Shown one piece after another: positions 1 through 8,411 of a DNA stretch of 64,000 nucleotides. The position numbers and the translations under genes are program-made. Within the stretch, counting starts at the first letter, position 1. Each line of letters opens with the position of its first letter. The notes below the pieces were generated by a model. It was not told the origin of the DNA. It worked only from the letters and a program-made list of their open reading frames with translations, and did no database searches. This DNA comes from Kitasatospora kifunensis. GTDB lineage: Bacteria; Actinomycetota; Actinomycetes; Streptomycetales; Streptomycetaceae. The stretch is taken from contig NZ_JACHJV010000001.1 in NCBI RefSeq assembly GCF_014203855.1, positions 7,440,001 to 7,504,000 of the forward strand, in the 5' to 3' direction.

Positions 1-27
1 CCTGCCGCGCAGCAGTTGCGCGGCAGG
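1..27. terminator. Hairpin terminator at window edge
   Basis: A perfect 11-bp inverted repeat (arms 1-11 and 17-27, 5-nt loop) lies at the extreme left edge. It probably ends a gene outside the window, because the next gene starts at 77 and reads away from it. Confidence 0.55.
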
Positions 28-76
28 CCGACGGCCGTCAGGATGATCATCCTGACCGTCGTCCGGGGGGAGGCAC

Positions 77-907
77 ATGAGGTTGCGACGGCCCGAAAGC
101 CCGCAGGGATCGGCCTTCACACCGATCATCGTCGCGGTCCTGGTGGTCATGGACGCCGTCCTGATCATCCTCACCCTCCAGGTCAGCATGGCGCGTGGCT
201 TGTGCGCAGCCCTGGGCGGCAGCAGGTGCGACAACCGCTCCCTCGTCCAGATCACCCTCGTCGTCCTCGGCGTCGCCCTGGTCACCGGCCTGCTGTGCCT
301 GTGGTTCCGGCGATGGTTCTCCGCCACCCTCCAACTGCTGCTGGCCGCCGTGTACGGGCTGTACGGGCTGCCCGTGGCGCACGAAACGGCCGGCAGCCAG
401 ACCGGTGCCAGCAGGGCGGTACCGGCGGTGGTCCAGTGGCACACCCCCGCCTTCCCCGGCCTCGGCGTCGACAGCCTCACCCAACGTCTGACCCAGCGCT
501 GGGGCCTGTCCTTCCAGCGCCAATCGAGCGGCATCGACAGTCCCGGAAGCCAGCTGCAGAGCGCCCGCTACACGGCGATGAACGAGCAGCCGGGCACGTA
601 CTACCTGGGAGTCCAAGTGCGCACCGACTCGCAGGGCGGCGTACGCAGCATCGAGTGCTACGCCCGCGGCTTCGGTGCCCGGTCCGCCCAGGCGGCCGAC
701 ACCCTCGCCGAGTGCGGCGACCTCGCGCTGAACCACCAGACCACCGCCAGCCAGCAGGACTGGGTCCACCAGCACCTGGCGAGCCAGAACGACCCCGCCG
801 TCCAGTACACCGGCGGCCTCGGCCTGACGGACAATTCGGTCCACACGGTCATCAACGTCGGGTCCGACGAGACCGACCTCACCCTCACCCGAAGCCCGAC
901 GTCATAG
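77..907 (+). CDS. Hypothetical membrane protein, 276 aa
   Basis: I do not recognise a named family. The first 105 residues carry about three hydrophobic segments (roughly residues 14-35, 56-76 and 83-100), with two cysteines in the first loop. The remaining ~170 residues are soluble and polar and read as an extracytoplasmic domain with scattered Ser/Thr/Gln. The ATG at 77 has a good ribosome site (GGGGAGG, 5 nt upstream), so I prefer it to the longer overlapping frames. It stands alone before the lectin gene. Function is unknown; a membrane-anchored surface protein is the most that can be inferred. Confidence 0.7.
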   Translation: MRLRRPESPQGSAFTPIIVAVLVVMDAVLIILTLQVSMARGLCAALGGSRCDNRSLVQITLVVLGVALVTGLLCLWFRRWFSATLQLLLAAVYGLYGLPVAHETAGSQTGASRAVPAVVQWHTPAFPGLGVDSLTQRLTQRWGLSFQRQSSGIDSPGSQLQSARYTAMNEQPGTYYLGVQVRTDSQGGVRSIECYARGFGARSAQAADTLAECGDLALNHQTTASQQDWVHQHLASQNDPAVQYTGGLGLTDNSVHTVINVGSDETDLTLTRSPTS

Positions 908-1042
908 CGCCGTATTCGGCTGTGAGTGATGAGGTGAAACCGTTGTGATCTTCGCGCGGCCGATCCACTAAGGTGGCCGCCTGGGCGGCTGGGGGCGATC
1001 GTGCTCGCCGGCGACGTGCCCATTTCATCACCCATCTTCCTG

Positions 1043-1597
1043 ATGAGGATCGCAATCTTGGCCCTCAAGACCCGCATAGCCGCTGCCGCCCTCGGCGCCG
1101 GCCTCGCGCTCTCCGTCGGCGTGCCCAGTGCCAGTGCCGACGACTACCACCCGTCCGGGGTCCCGGACGTCGTCACCCTGGGCAGCGCCATCAGCCCGCA
1201 CTGCCTGGAGATCGGTGGCTGGAGCACCGCCGACGGCGCCCCCGCCCAGCAGTGGTCCTGCAATACCGGCGCCAACCAGAACTGGAGCCTGGTGGGCGGT
1301 TCGCTGGTCAACGTGAACAGCGGCAAGTGCCTGGAGATCGGTGGCTGGAGCACCGCCGACGGCGCGGCCGCCCAGCAGTGGGACTGCGACGGCGGCGCCA
1401 ACCAGAAGTGGATCTGGACCCACATCCCGGGCACCGGCTACACCTTGCGCAACGCCTGGAGCGGCAAGTGCCTGGACGTCCCTGGCGGGGGGAACACCAA
1501 CGGTGTCCACATCCAGCAGTGGGACTGCTGGAACGGCAACAACCAGATCTGGTACGACTTCCAGGCCGGTCAGGGCCCTGCCCCCGTCGACTACTAG
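1043..1597 (+). CDS. Secreted ricin-type beta-trefoil lectin (CBM13-like)
   Basis: A small exported sugar-binding protein. From the ATG at 1043 it has a Sec signal peptide ending in an Ala-Ser-Ala motif, followed by one ricin B-type beta-trefoil with three QxW-type repeats (AQQWSC, AQQWDC, IQQWDC, each followed by an NQxW). Two of the repeats are near-identical in DNA: about 37 bases recur with a 126-nt period (from 1202 and 1328), showing recent internal duplication. No enzyme domain is attached, so it is a stand-alone lectin, probably binding polysaccharide outside the cell. A GTG at 1001 in frame would lengthen the leader; neither start has a strong ribosome site. Confidence 0.85.
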   Translation: MRIAILALKTRIAAAALGAGLALSVGVPSASADDYHPSGVPDVVTLGSAISPHCLEIGGWSTADGAPAQQWSCNTGANQNWSLVGGSLVNVNSGKCLEIGGWSTADGAAAQQWDCDGGANQKWIWTHIPGTGYTLRNAWSGKCLDVPGGGNTNGVHIQQWDCWNGNNQIWYDFQAGQGPAPVDY

Positions 1598-1632
1598 TGC
1601 CGCATCCGGCACCGTTCGCCCTGCTGTGATCT

Positions 1633-1668
1633 GACGCGCCGTCCGGGCGATGCCCCGGACGGCGCGTC
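1633..1668. terminator. Strong hairpin terminator after lectin gene
   Basis: A perfect 15-bp stem (1633-1647 with 1654-1668) and a 6-nt loop lie 36 nt after the lectin stop codon. There is no T-run, as is common for actinobacterial terminators. Confidence 0.7.
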
Positions 1669-1885
1669 CGCGCCGCGCCGCGTGGGCGGCAGACTCCAGT
1701 CGGCGCTCGGCGTCGCGTTTCCCCACCTGGCCACCACAGGGGCCGAGGAATCCGACGGTTCGTGGGTCCATGTACATGGCAATTTCATCTTTCGGACCTA
1801 TCCCGGGAGTCTACGCGCGTGGTGTCCTGGTCGGACCGTCCGCCGACCAGCGCTGACGGACCTTCAACTCCCAGGGAGACCCGTC

Positions 1886-2869
1886 ATGTTCCGCCGTTTC
1901 ACCCGCCGGACCGCGATGGCCGCCGCCGTCTGCGCCGCCTCCCTCGCCACCGCGGTGCCGGCGCACGCGGCCGGTGACTACTCCGCGTTCGCCTTCTCGC
2001 TCAGCAGCAGCGAACCGACGATCTACAACTTCATCAACTCCGCCACTCGCACGCTCGACATGACCATGTACGAACTCAGCGACACCACGGCGGTCAACGA
2101 CCTGATCCAGCGTGAGCAGGCCGGCGTCACGGTGCGGGTGATCCTGGACCGGACCAGAACCACGGTCAACGACTCGGCGTACAACACGCTGAAGAACGCC
2201 GGTGTCGGCGTGGTCTGGTCGTCCTCGCAGTTCGTCTACACGCACCAGAAGACCATCACGGTGGACGGTGGCGAGTCGCTCGTCCTGAGCGGCAACCTGA
2301 CCTCCAAGTACTACTCGACCAGCCGCGACTACGGCGTCTTCGACACCGATGCCAACGACGTCCAGGCCATCGAGCAGGTCTTCGACGCGGACTACGCGGG
2401 CACCACCATCACGCCGAGCGACGGTGACAACCTGCTCTGGTCGCCCACCGACTCCCGGGACCGGCTGCTGTCCGTGATCAACGGCGCCACCACCACCCTG
2501 GACGTCGAGGAGGAGGAGTTCAGCGACAGCGCCGTGGTCGACGCGATCGCCGCCCGCGCCCAGGCGGGTGTGACGGTGCGCCTGGTGCTGGAGAGCCCCT
2601 CCTCCTACTCCTCCGAGATATCGGAGATCGAGAACGCCGGTGGCACGGTGGTCGGCTACTCCTCCAGCACCGGCTTCTACGTGCACGCCAAGGCGATCGT
2701 CGCCGACTACGGCCTGAGCACCCAGAACGTCGAGGTCGGCTCGATGAACGACACCACCAACTCGCTGGACAACAACCGCGAGCTGGGCATCATCCTGACG
2801 GACAGCGGGGTGGCCTCGGTGATCGAGAACAGCTTCGCGAGCGACTACGCGAACGGCACCCCGGCCTGA
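1886..2869 (+). CDS. Secreted phospholipase D-like protein (two HKD motifs)
   Basis: A member of the phospholipase D superfamily, which hydrolyses or transfers phosphodiesters (lipid head groups, or DNA in nuclease members). Both catalytic HxKx4D motifs are visible: His120/Lys122/Asp127 and His267/Lys269/Asp274. The protein is 327 aa, with a signal peptide (RRFTRRTAMAAAVC, cleavage after AHA near residue 31) showing an RR pair that could use Tat. The ATG at 1886 follows GGGAGAC; the longer open frame upstream lacks a ribosome site. With both motifs in one chain it can form a complete active site. The substrate cannot be told from sequence. It converges on glpF. Confidence 0.88.
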   Translation: MFRRFTRRTAMAAAVCAASLATAVPAHAAGDYSAFAFSLSSSEPTIYNFINSATRTLDMTMYELSDTTAVNDLIQREQAGVTVRVILDRTRTTVNDSAYNTLKNAGVGVVWSSSQFVYTHQKTITVDGGESLVLSGNLTSKYYSTSRDYGVFDTDANDVQAIEQVFDADYAGTTITPSDGDNLLWSPTDSRDRLLSVINGATTTLDVEEEEFSDSAVVDAIAARAQAGVTVRLVLESPSSYSSEISEIENAGGTVVGYSSSTGFYVHAKAIVADYGLSTQNVEVGSMNDTTNSLDNNRELGIILTDSGVASVIENSFASDYANGTPA

Positions 2870-2947
2870 TCCGGCGCCCACCAGCTGGACACCCGCCCGG
2901 CCACCAGGCGCTGCCGCCCGGCGGCCGGGTCAGGCCCGGTGGCCGGG

Positions 2948-3772
2948 TCAGGACTCGTCCGGCTCCTCGGTGGGCACCTCCATGCCCACCTCGCCCTCGG
3001 CCAAGGGCAGGAACGGCGACACCAGCAAGCGGTACAGCCCCGCCCCGAGCAGGCCGCCCACCAGGGGGCCGATGATCGGCACCCAGAAGTAGAGATGGCC
3101 GTACTGATCGCGCCAGGCATGGTCGTAGCCGGTGAGGTAGCTGGCCAGCCGGGGACCGAGGTCACGGGCCGGGTTGATCGCGTACCCGGCGTTGGTCCCG
3201 AAGGACATGCCGATCGCCACGACCAGCAGGCCGATCACCACTCCGCCCAGGTTCGCCCCCGGCGGGCTGTTGCGCAGGTCGGTCACCGCCAGGATCACCA
3301 GCAGCAGGATCGCGGTGCCGATCACCTGGTCGCGCAGCGCGCCCCAGTCGCTGACCGGTAGCGAGCCGTTGCCGGGCAGCGTGGAGAAGATGAACTGGGA
3401 TTTGAGCGTGTGTCCCGGGTCGAACTTCGCCAGCACCTCGGTGTAGTTCCACCGCACCAGCAGCGCGGCGACGAAAGCACCGAAGAACTGCGCCACGATG
3501 TAGGGCGCCACCTTGCGCCAGGAGAACTTGTTGAAGACGGCCATCGCGAGGGTGACCGCCGGGTTGAGGTGGGCACCGGAGAGCCGTCCGGCGAGGTAGA
3601 TGCCGAAGGTCACCCCGAAACCCCAGGCCCAGGCGATGCTGTCGTGGCCGCCCAGGCCGGCGGCCACCACCTGGGCGACCACGCCCAACCCGAACAGGAT
3701 CAGCACCAGTGTGCCGACGAACTCCGCGAGGACTTCGCCCAGCAGCACGCGTTCGGTAAGTCGGTCCAGCAC
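2948..3772 (-). CDS. glpF: Glycerol uptake facilitator (MIP/aquaporin family)
   Basis: A channel letting glycerol cross the membrane by diffusion, feeding the glycerol-3-phosphate route. The 274-aa chain has six hydrophobic helices and both MIP half-helix motifs: Asn70-Pro-Ala (GAHLNPAV) and Asn200-Pro-Ala-Arg-Asp (NPARD). The Asp after the second NPA is the mark of glycerol facilitators rather than water-only aquaporins. The GTG start at 3772 has AAGGAG 7 nt upstream. It lies 88 nt downstream of glpD on the same strand, so the two are probably co-transcribed. No glycerol kinase gene is adjacent, unlike the usual gyl operon of streptomycetes. Confidence 0.93.
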   Translation of the reverse strand: MLDRLTERVLLGEVLAEFVGTLVLILFGLGVVAQVVAAGLGGHDSIAWAWGFGVTFGIYLAGRLSGAHLNPAVTLAMAVFNKFSWRKVAPYIVAQFFGAFVAALLVRWNYTEVLAKFDPGHTLKSQFIFSTLPGNGSLPVSDWGALRDQVIGTAILLLVILAVTDLRNSPPGANLGGVVIGLLVVAIGMSFGTNAGYAINPARDLGPRLASYLTGYDHAWRDQYGHLYFWVPIIGPLVGGLLGAGLYRLLVSPFLPLAEGEVGMEVPTEEPDES

Positions 3773-3795
3773 GTCGAACTCCTTCGGTCGGTGAC

Positions 3796-3868
3796 GCCGG
3801 TCAGTGCACCGGCCGGTGAGCTGGCCAGTACGCCGGCCGGTGAGCTGGCCAGCGCGCCGGTCAGTGCA
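3796..3868. repeat. Nested direct repeats between glpD and glpF
   Basis: A 20-nt unit occurs twice at 24-nt spacing (3809-3828 and 3833-3852). It is bracketed by two copies of a 13-nt unit (3796-3808 and 3856-3868), the second running over the glpD stop codon. It may be an mRNA processing or attenuation element, or simple slippage. Confidence 0.7.
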
Positions 3869-5576
3869 GCGGCACGATGTCGGGCGCGCCCAGCCGGGCC
3901 GCGTCCGCGGTGGCGTCGTCGGGCTGGTGCTGGGCCGCGCGCTCGGCCTCCACCCGCTTGGCGTAGTGCTCGATCTCGTTGCTCACCTGCTGCGCGTCCC
4001 AGCCGAGGTGAGCGGCCATCAACGCCGCCACCACGGGGGCGGCTGCCACCCCGCGGTCCCAGGACTCGATCGAGGCGCGGGTCCGCCGGGTCAGCACGTC
4101 GTCCAGGTGGCGAGCGCCCTCGTGGGTGACCGCGTACACCACCTCGGCGAGCAGGTAGTCGTCGGCGCCGGGCAGCGGCTCGGCCAGCTCGGGGTTGGCC
4201 CGGATCAGCTCCAGCACCTCGCCGATCAGCGAGCCGTAGCGGTTCAGCAGGTGCTCGACCCGGGCCACGTGCAGGCCGGAGCCCTCGGCCAGCCGCTGCC
4301 GGCGGTTCCACAGCGCGTGGTAGCCGTCGGCGCCGACCAGCGGGACCTCGTCGGTCACCGAGGGCCCGGGCTGGGTGCCCTCCAGCGTGCGCACGGCCTC
4401 GTCCACCGCGTCCTTGGCCATCACCCGGTAGGTGGTGTACTTGCCGCCGGCGATCACCACCAGCCCCGGGACCGGGTGGCCGACCAGGTGCTCCCGGGAG
4501 AGCTTGCTGGTCTCCGCCGCGTCACCGGACAGCAGCGGCCGCAGGCCGGCGTAGACGCCTTCGACGTCGTCGCGGGTCAGCGGAGTGGCCAGCACCCGGT
4601 TGCAGTGCTCCAACAGGTAGTCGATGTCCTTGGCGCTGACGGCGGGGTGGTTCTTGTCCAGGTCCCAGTCCGTGTCGGTGGTGCCGATCAGCCAGTGCCG
4701 GCCCCAGGGGATGACGAAGAGCACGCTCGTCTCGGTGCGCAGGATCAGCCCGGACTGGGAGTTCACCCGGTCGCGTGGGACCAGCAGGTGCACGCCCTTG
4801 GAGGCGCGGACGTGGAACTGACCGCGGGTGTCGGCCAGCCCCTGGGTGTCGTCGGTCCACACCCCGGTCGCGTTGATCACCTGCTTGGCGTGCACCTCGA
4901 ACTCGCGGCCGTTCTCCAGATCGGTGATCCGCGCCCCGGTCACCCGCTCGCCCTGGCGCAGGAAGCCGGTCACCTTGGTGCGGTTGGCGACGTGCGCGCC
5001 GTAGGCCGCCGCGGTGCGCACCACCGTCATGGTGTGGCGGGCGTCGTCCACCTGTGCGTCGTAGTACTGGACCGCGCCGACCAGGCTGTCCGCCTTCAAT
5101 GCCGGCACCTCGCGCAGCGCGTGGCGCCTGCTCAGGTGGCGGTGGTGCGGCAGGCCGCGGGAGTTGCCCGAGGTGACGCCCATGGTGTCGTACAGCAGCA
5201 CGCCGGCACCCACGTAGGGGCGCTCCCAGAAGCGGTGCTTGAGCGGGTAGAGGAACTTCACGGGCCGCACCAGGTGCGGGGCGAGCTTCTGGATCAGCAG
5301 GCCGCGCTCCTTCAGCGCCTCCTGGACCAGCCGGAAGTCCAGCATCTCCAGGTAGCGCAGGCCGCCGTGGATCAGCTTGCTGGAACGGCTGGAGGTGCCC
5401 GAGGCCCAGTCCCGGCTCTCCACCAGACCGACGGACAGGCCGCGGGTCACGGCGTCCAGGGCGCAGCCGGCCCCCACGACGCCCCCGCCGACGACCAGGA
5501 TGTCGAGTTCACGGCCCGACCCGAGGGCCGTCAGGGCGTCTTCTCGGGTGCCGGGGGAAAGCGCGACTGGCTGCAC
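3861..5576 (-). CDS. glpD: Glycerol-3-phosphate dehydrogenase, FAD-dependent
   Basis: Oxidises sn-glycerol-3-phosphate to dihydroxyacetone phosphate at the membrane, passing electrons to quinone. The 571-aa protein has the usual family length. The N-terminal FAD-binding motif GGGVVGAG lies near residue 30, followed by the family signature SSRSSKLIHGGLRYLE and, further on, GGKYTTYRVMA. The C-terminal ~130 residues form the family's helical cap domain. The GTG start at 5576 is preceded by GGAG. It is first in a two-gene unit with glpF. The upstream region 5577-6000 is shared with a divergent GH18-like gene. Confidence 0.94.
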   Translation of the reverse strand: MQPVALSPGTREDALTALGSGRELDILVVGGGVVGAGCALDAVTRGLSVGLVESRDWASGTSSRSSKLIHGGLRYLEMLDFRLVQEALKERGLLIQKLAPHLVRPVKFLYPLKHRFWERPYVGAGVLLYDTMGVTSGNSRGLPHHRHLSRRHALREVPALKADSLVGAVQYYDAQVDDARHTMTVVRTAAAYGAHVANRTKVTGFLRQGERVTGARITDLENGREFEVHAKQVINATGVWTDDTQGLADTRGQFHVRASKGVHLLVPRDRVNSQSGLILRTETSVLFVIPWGRHWLIGTTDTDWDLDKNHPAVSAKDIDYLLEHCNRVLATPLTRDDVEGVYAGLRPLLSGDAAETSKLSREHLVGHPVPGLVVIAGGKYTTYRVMAKDAVDEAVRTLEGTQPGPSVTDEVPLVGADGYHALWNRRQRLAEGSGLHVARVEHLLNRYGSLIGEVLELIRANPELAEPLPGADDYLLAEVVYAVTHEGARHLDDVLTRRTRASIESWDRGVAAAPVVAALMAAHLGWDAQQVSNEIEHYAKRVEAERAAQHQPDDATADAARLGAPDIVPLH

Positions 5577-6000
5577 GGGGAGTGCTCCTCACCATCTGGG
5601 GGCGACCTGAGGGGCGTCAAGTCACCTCCATTCGATGGGGGAGCACCACCGGCCGCATCCGCTGGCTGCCGCTCACTACGCCGACTCAGCTACGGAGGGA
5701 CGGTTCCAGGGGCCGCTTGCCTGGTCAGGGGCCCCTGATCGGCGTGTCGGTGCTTGACCGGTGGCCGGTCGGTGGCCGGCGGGTGGCTGGGCGGTGGTCC
5801 GAACGAGCGAACTGGCGCTGCGCTACGGCGAGTCGTGAGGCGCGGACGGACGGAGCGTACGTACGGTGCTCCGGACGGTTCTCAATTCTTATGATGAACA
5901 TACTGGTGATTCGCTGACGAAACGTCAGTTACCTACCGTGGCAAGCCGATTGGCCCCAGAGCCTTCCGGTGTCCCGGTCGGTCCGACCATAAGGACACTG
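5577..6000. promoter_or_regulatory. Divergent promoter region, glpD / GH18-like gene
   Basis: A 424-nt non-coding stretch that must hold both promoters. It contains a perfect 14-nt palindrome at 5725-5738 (TCAGGGGCCCCTGA), GGCCGGT-rich short repeats at about 5758-5795, and near the GH18 side the palindrome CTGACG-AAA-CGTCAG (5914-5928). A less GC-rich stretch at 5880-5905 is the likeliest promoter core. I could not assign -35/-10 boxes with confidence. Confidence 0.5.
5914..5928. promoter_or_regulatory. Palindromic operator-like site upstream of GH18-like gene
   Basis: An inverted repeat of 6-nt arms about AAA, 73 nt before the start at 6001. The same core (in reverse complement) occurs at 36113-36125. 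It is a plausible repressor or activator site; the protein that binds it is not known. Confidence 0.4.
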
Positions 6001-7242
6001 ATGCGCCGCCCTCCCCGCCTGGCTTCGGTCCTGGTGCCGTTAGCGCTCACCGCCGGAATCGTGCTGTCGACCCCCGTGTCCGGACATGCCGCGTCCGGAT
6101 ACGCCGCCACCCCGCCAGGGCCGGGCTTCCCACCCCGCTACACCGCCCCGTACATCGAGACCTGGCAGCCGGGAAAGTCACTGACCGAGGCTCAGCGGGC
6201 CACCGGGCTCAAGTACTTCACGCTCGCCTTCGTGATCAGCGACGGCGGCTGCAACGGCGCCCTCGACGGCACCACCGCGGTGACGGACGAGGGATGGCAG
6301 AGCGCCGTGAACCGGCTGCGAGCCGGTGGCGGCGATGTCATCGCCTCCTTCGGCGGTGGCGCCGGCACCGAACTCGCCCTGGTCTGCGAGTCGGTGGACT
6401 CCCTGAAGGCCGCCTACCGGCGGGTCATCGACGCGCTCAACCTGACCAGGGTCGACTTCGACATCGAGGGCGCCGCGGTGAGCGACAGCGCCTCGGTCGA
6501 GCGCCGCAACCGGGCCCTGGCCGAGCTGCAGCGGGAGTACGCCGCCAGGGGCCGGACCCTGAACGTGCACTACACGCTCCCCGTCAATCCTGACGGGCTG
6601 TCGCCCGAATCGGTCCTGCTGCTGCAGAACGCCAAGAAGCTGGGCGTGACCATCTCCGTGGTCAACATCATGACCATGGACTACGGCCCTGACCTGAACA
6701 TGGGCCGGATGGCCATCAGCGCCGCCGACGGGCTGCTCAAGCAGATGGCGAAGATCTGGCCGGAGAAGAGCACCACCGAGCTGTGGGGGATGCAGGGCAA
6801 CACCCCGATGGTCGGGGTGAACGACGCCACCAACGAGATCTTCTCCACCGAGGACGCCAGGATGCTGGCGAGGTTCGCCAACGACAAGGGCATCCAGTTG
6901 CTCGCCTTCTGGTCGGTGGGCCGCGACCAGGCCTGCTTGACCGAGGCGGAGCTCCCCGCCAACACCTGCAGCGGCACCTCCCAGCAGCCGGCCGACTTCG
7001 CGCACCTGCTGAGCCGACCCCGCCTACGGCCCGCCCCCGACTGGCGGCCGCCGCACTGCATCGGCCTCAGCTCGTCGCACACGGCCTGCGCCGGCCTGCT
7101 CCCCCCGCCCGTGGGCGGGGGGATGGTCGCCTCGCCGGGGCAGGACGGGCGCGCCCTGTGGGGCGGCCGGTGCGGCAGCGGGTGGAACAGGAGCGCCTGG
7201 TCGCAACCGATGGTCTGGTGCCGGGGGCCGGTCGGGCGCTAG
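6001..7242 (+). CDS. Secreted GH18 chitinase-like protein (paralogue of 34937 gene)
   Basis: A glycoside hydrolase family 18-type TIM barrel, expected to act on chitin-like beta-1,4-GlcNAc polymers outside the cell. The ATG at 6001 (AAGGAC 6 nt upstream) gives a signal peptide ending near HAA. The GH18 acid cluster is visible as VDFDIEG (Asp152, Asp154, catalytic Glu156), and INIMTMDYGPD-like residues match the family's second active-site strand. About 60% similar to the protein at 34937-35941, which ends just after the shared TCSGTSQ.P..F.H.L segment. This one runs on for about 74 proline/arginine/tryptophan-rich residues over a terminator-like hairpin, so the natural stop may have been lost. 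Confidence 0.82.
   Translation: MRRPPRLASVLVPLALTAGIVLSTPVSGHAASGYAATPPGPGFPPRYTAPYIETWQPGKSLTEAQRATGLKYFTLAFVISDGGCNGALDGTTAVTDEGWQSAVNRLRAGGGDVIASFGGGAGTELALVCESVDSLKAAYRRVIDALNLTRVDFDIEGAAVSDSASVERRNRALAELQREYAARGRTLNVHYTLPVNPDGLSPESVLLLQNAKKLGVTISVVNIMTMDYGPDLNMGRMAISAADGLLKQMAKIWPEKSTTELWGMQGNTPMVGVNDATNEIFSTEDARMLARFANDKGIQLLAFWSVGRDQACLTEAELPANTCSGTSQQPADFAHLLSRPRLRPAPDWRPPHCIGLSSSHTACAGLLPPPVGGGMVASPGQDGRALWGGRCGSGWNRSAWSQPMVWCRGPVGR
7101..7122. terminator. Hairpin inside the 3' extension of the GH18-like gene
   Basis: A perfect 10-nt inverted repeat (7101-7110 with 7113-7122; in practice a C/G stem with a small loop) lies about 90 nt past the conserved end of the protein but 120 nt before the actual stop codon. 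This position suggests the ancestral gene ended before it. Confidence 0.5.
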
Positions 7243-7443
7243 CACCCGCAGGCCGGTCGGGTGCTGAGCGCTCGGGGCCGGGTGCTCGGGGCCGGGTGCC
7301 CGGGGCCGGATGTTTGGGCCGGATGTTCGGGGGCTGATTGCTTGGGGTCCGTGCGGCCCTGGGAAAGCTGGTCCGTCCAAGGGGAGTTGTGCCCTTGGGC
7401 GGCCTGTGGCAGGGGGGTTCACATCGCCGGAAGGCAGAGCGAC

Positions 7444-8355
7444 ATGAAGGTTGATCAGGTCATCACATCAAGGCGTCTGCTGCTCACCGTGGGCGGCGCG
7501 AGCTTACTGTGCGCGTGCAGCCGAGCCGGGATCAGGGTGTCCCGGGCGCCCGCCCCGCTCGCCTCCCCGACAGCGGACGGGGCGGGAGCCTCGGACGCCT
7601 CGTCGGAAGAGGACGGGCAGGGTTCGGCGGGTCCGAGCGCGGCGGCCGACGGGACGAGCCCCGCGCAGACCGCTACGCCGGACGCGGCCGGCGCCGTGCC
7701 GCCCGCCGATACGCCGCAAACCCCGGGAGAAGCGGACAGCATGGTGCACGCGGGTCCCAAGACGGTGGCCCTGACGTTCGACGACGGCCCCAACCCGATC
7801 GACACCCCACGAGTCCTGGAGATCCTGCGCGAGCACGGCGTCATCGCGACGTTCTTCATGATCGGCATGAACGTCAAGAGGTATCCGGACACCGTGCGCG
7901 CGGTGCTGGCGCAGGGCCACCGGATCGCCAATCACACCTGGTCCCACCCCGACCTCGGCACCCTGTCGAAGGACGGAGTCCGCAACGAACTCGAGCGCAC
8001 CAGCGACCTCATCGCCGAAACCTGCGGCCACCGACCCGTCCTGTTCCGCGCGCCGGGTGGGTTCTTCACCCAGAACTCCTACGAGGTCTGTGCCGAGATG
8101 GGGCTACGGCCGGTCCTCTGGGACGTGGACCCCGAGGACTGGTCGGATCCCGGTCCCGACACCATCGTCCAGCGCGTGCTCTCAAGCATCAGGACCGGCT
8201 CCATCGTGCTCAACCACGACGGTGCCCTCACCGACGGGTTGATCACCGCCCCGGGCAGCGACGGCGACCGCTCGCAGACCGTCGATGCCCTGCGCAGCTA
8301 CCTGCCCCAACTCATCGACGCCGGCTACCGGTTCACCGTGCCGGACGGTGGCTGA
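7444..8355 (+). CDS. Polysaccharide deacetylase lipoprotein (NodB/CE4)
   Basis: Removes N-acetyl groups from GlcNAc polymers (peptidoglycan, chitin or chitooligosaccharide) using a metal ion. The 303-aa protein begins with TSRRLLLTVGGASLLCAC, a leader with a twin-arginine pair and a lipobox-like Cys, so it is probably a membrane-anchored lipoprotein. A Ser/Ala/Pro-rich linker follows (about residues 30-100). The CE4 motifs are complete: TFDDGP (Asp113/Asp114), NHTWSH (metal ligands His164 and His168), FRAPGG, DVDPEDW and IVLNHDG. The ATG at 7444 is preferred because the longer frame starts inside GC-rich leader repeats. Its place next to a chitinase-like gene fits work on GlcNAc polymers. Confidence 0.9.
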   Translation: MKVDQVITSRRLLLTVGGASLLCACSRAGIRVSRAPAPLASPTADGAGASDASSEEDGQGSAGPSAAADGTSPAQTATPDAAGAVPPADTPQTPGEADSMVHAGPKTVALTFDDGPNPIDTPRVLEILREHGVIATFFMIGMNVKRYPDTVRAVLAQGHRIANHTWSHPDLGTLSKDGVRNELERTSDLIAETCGHRPVLFRAPGGFFTQNSYEVCAEMGLRPVLWDVDPEDWSDPGPDTIVQRVLSSIRTGSIVLNHDGALTDGLITAPGSDGDRSQTVDALRSYLPQLIDAGYRFTVPDGG

Positions 8356-8371
8356 CGGACGGTGGCTGACG
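8344..8371. repeat. Short tandem repeat at deacetylase 3' end
   Basis: A 14-nt unit (GGACGGTGGCTGAC) is repeated in tandem across the stop codon of the deacetylase gene, in the short gap between two convergent genes. Confidence 0.6.
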
Positions 8372-8411
8372 GACGGGGCCCGATGCGCGCGGCCTGACGG
8401 CCGGCCGGCGC

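Noticed and set aside
1682-1885. Extended N-terminus of the phospholipase D-like gene
   Set aside because: A ribosome site and a normal signal peptide start at 1886; the upstream codons are non-coding in character.
3804-5738. Long plus-strand frame opposite glpD
   Set aside because: Shadow of a clear GlpD with FAD motif; its composition is His/Val/Gln-rich and non-natural.
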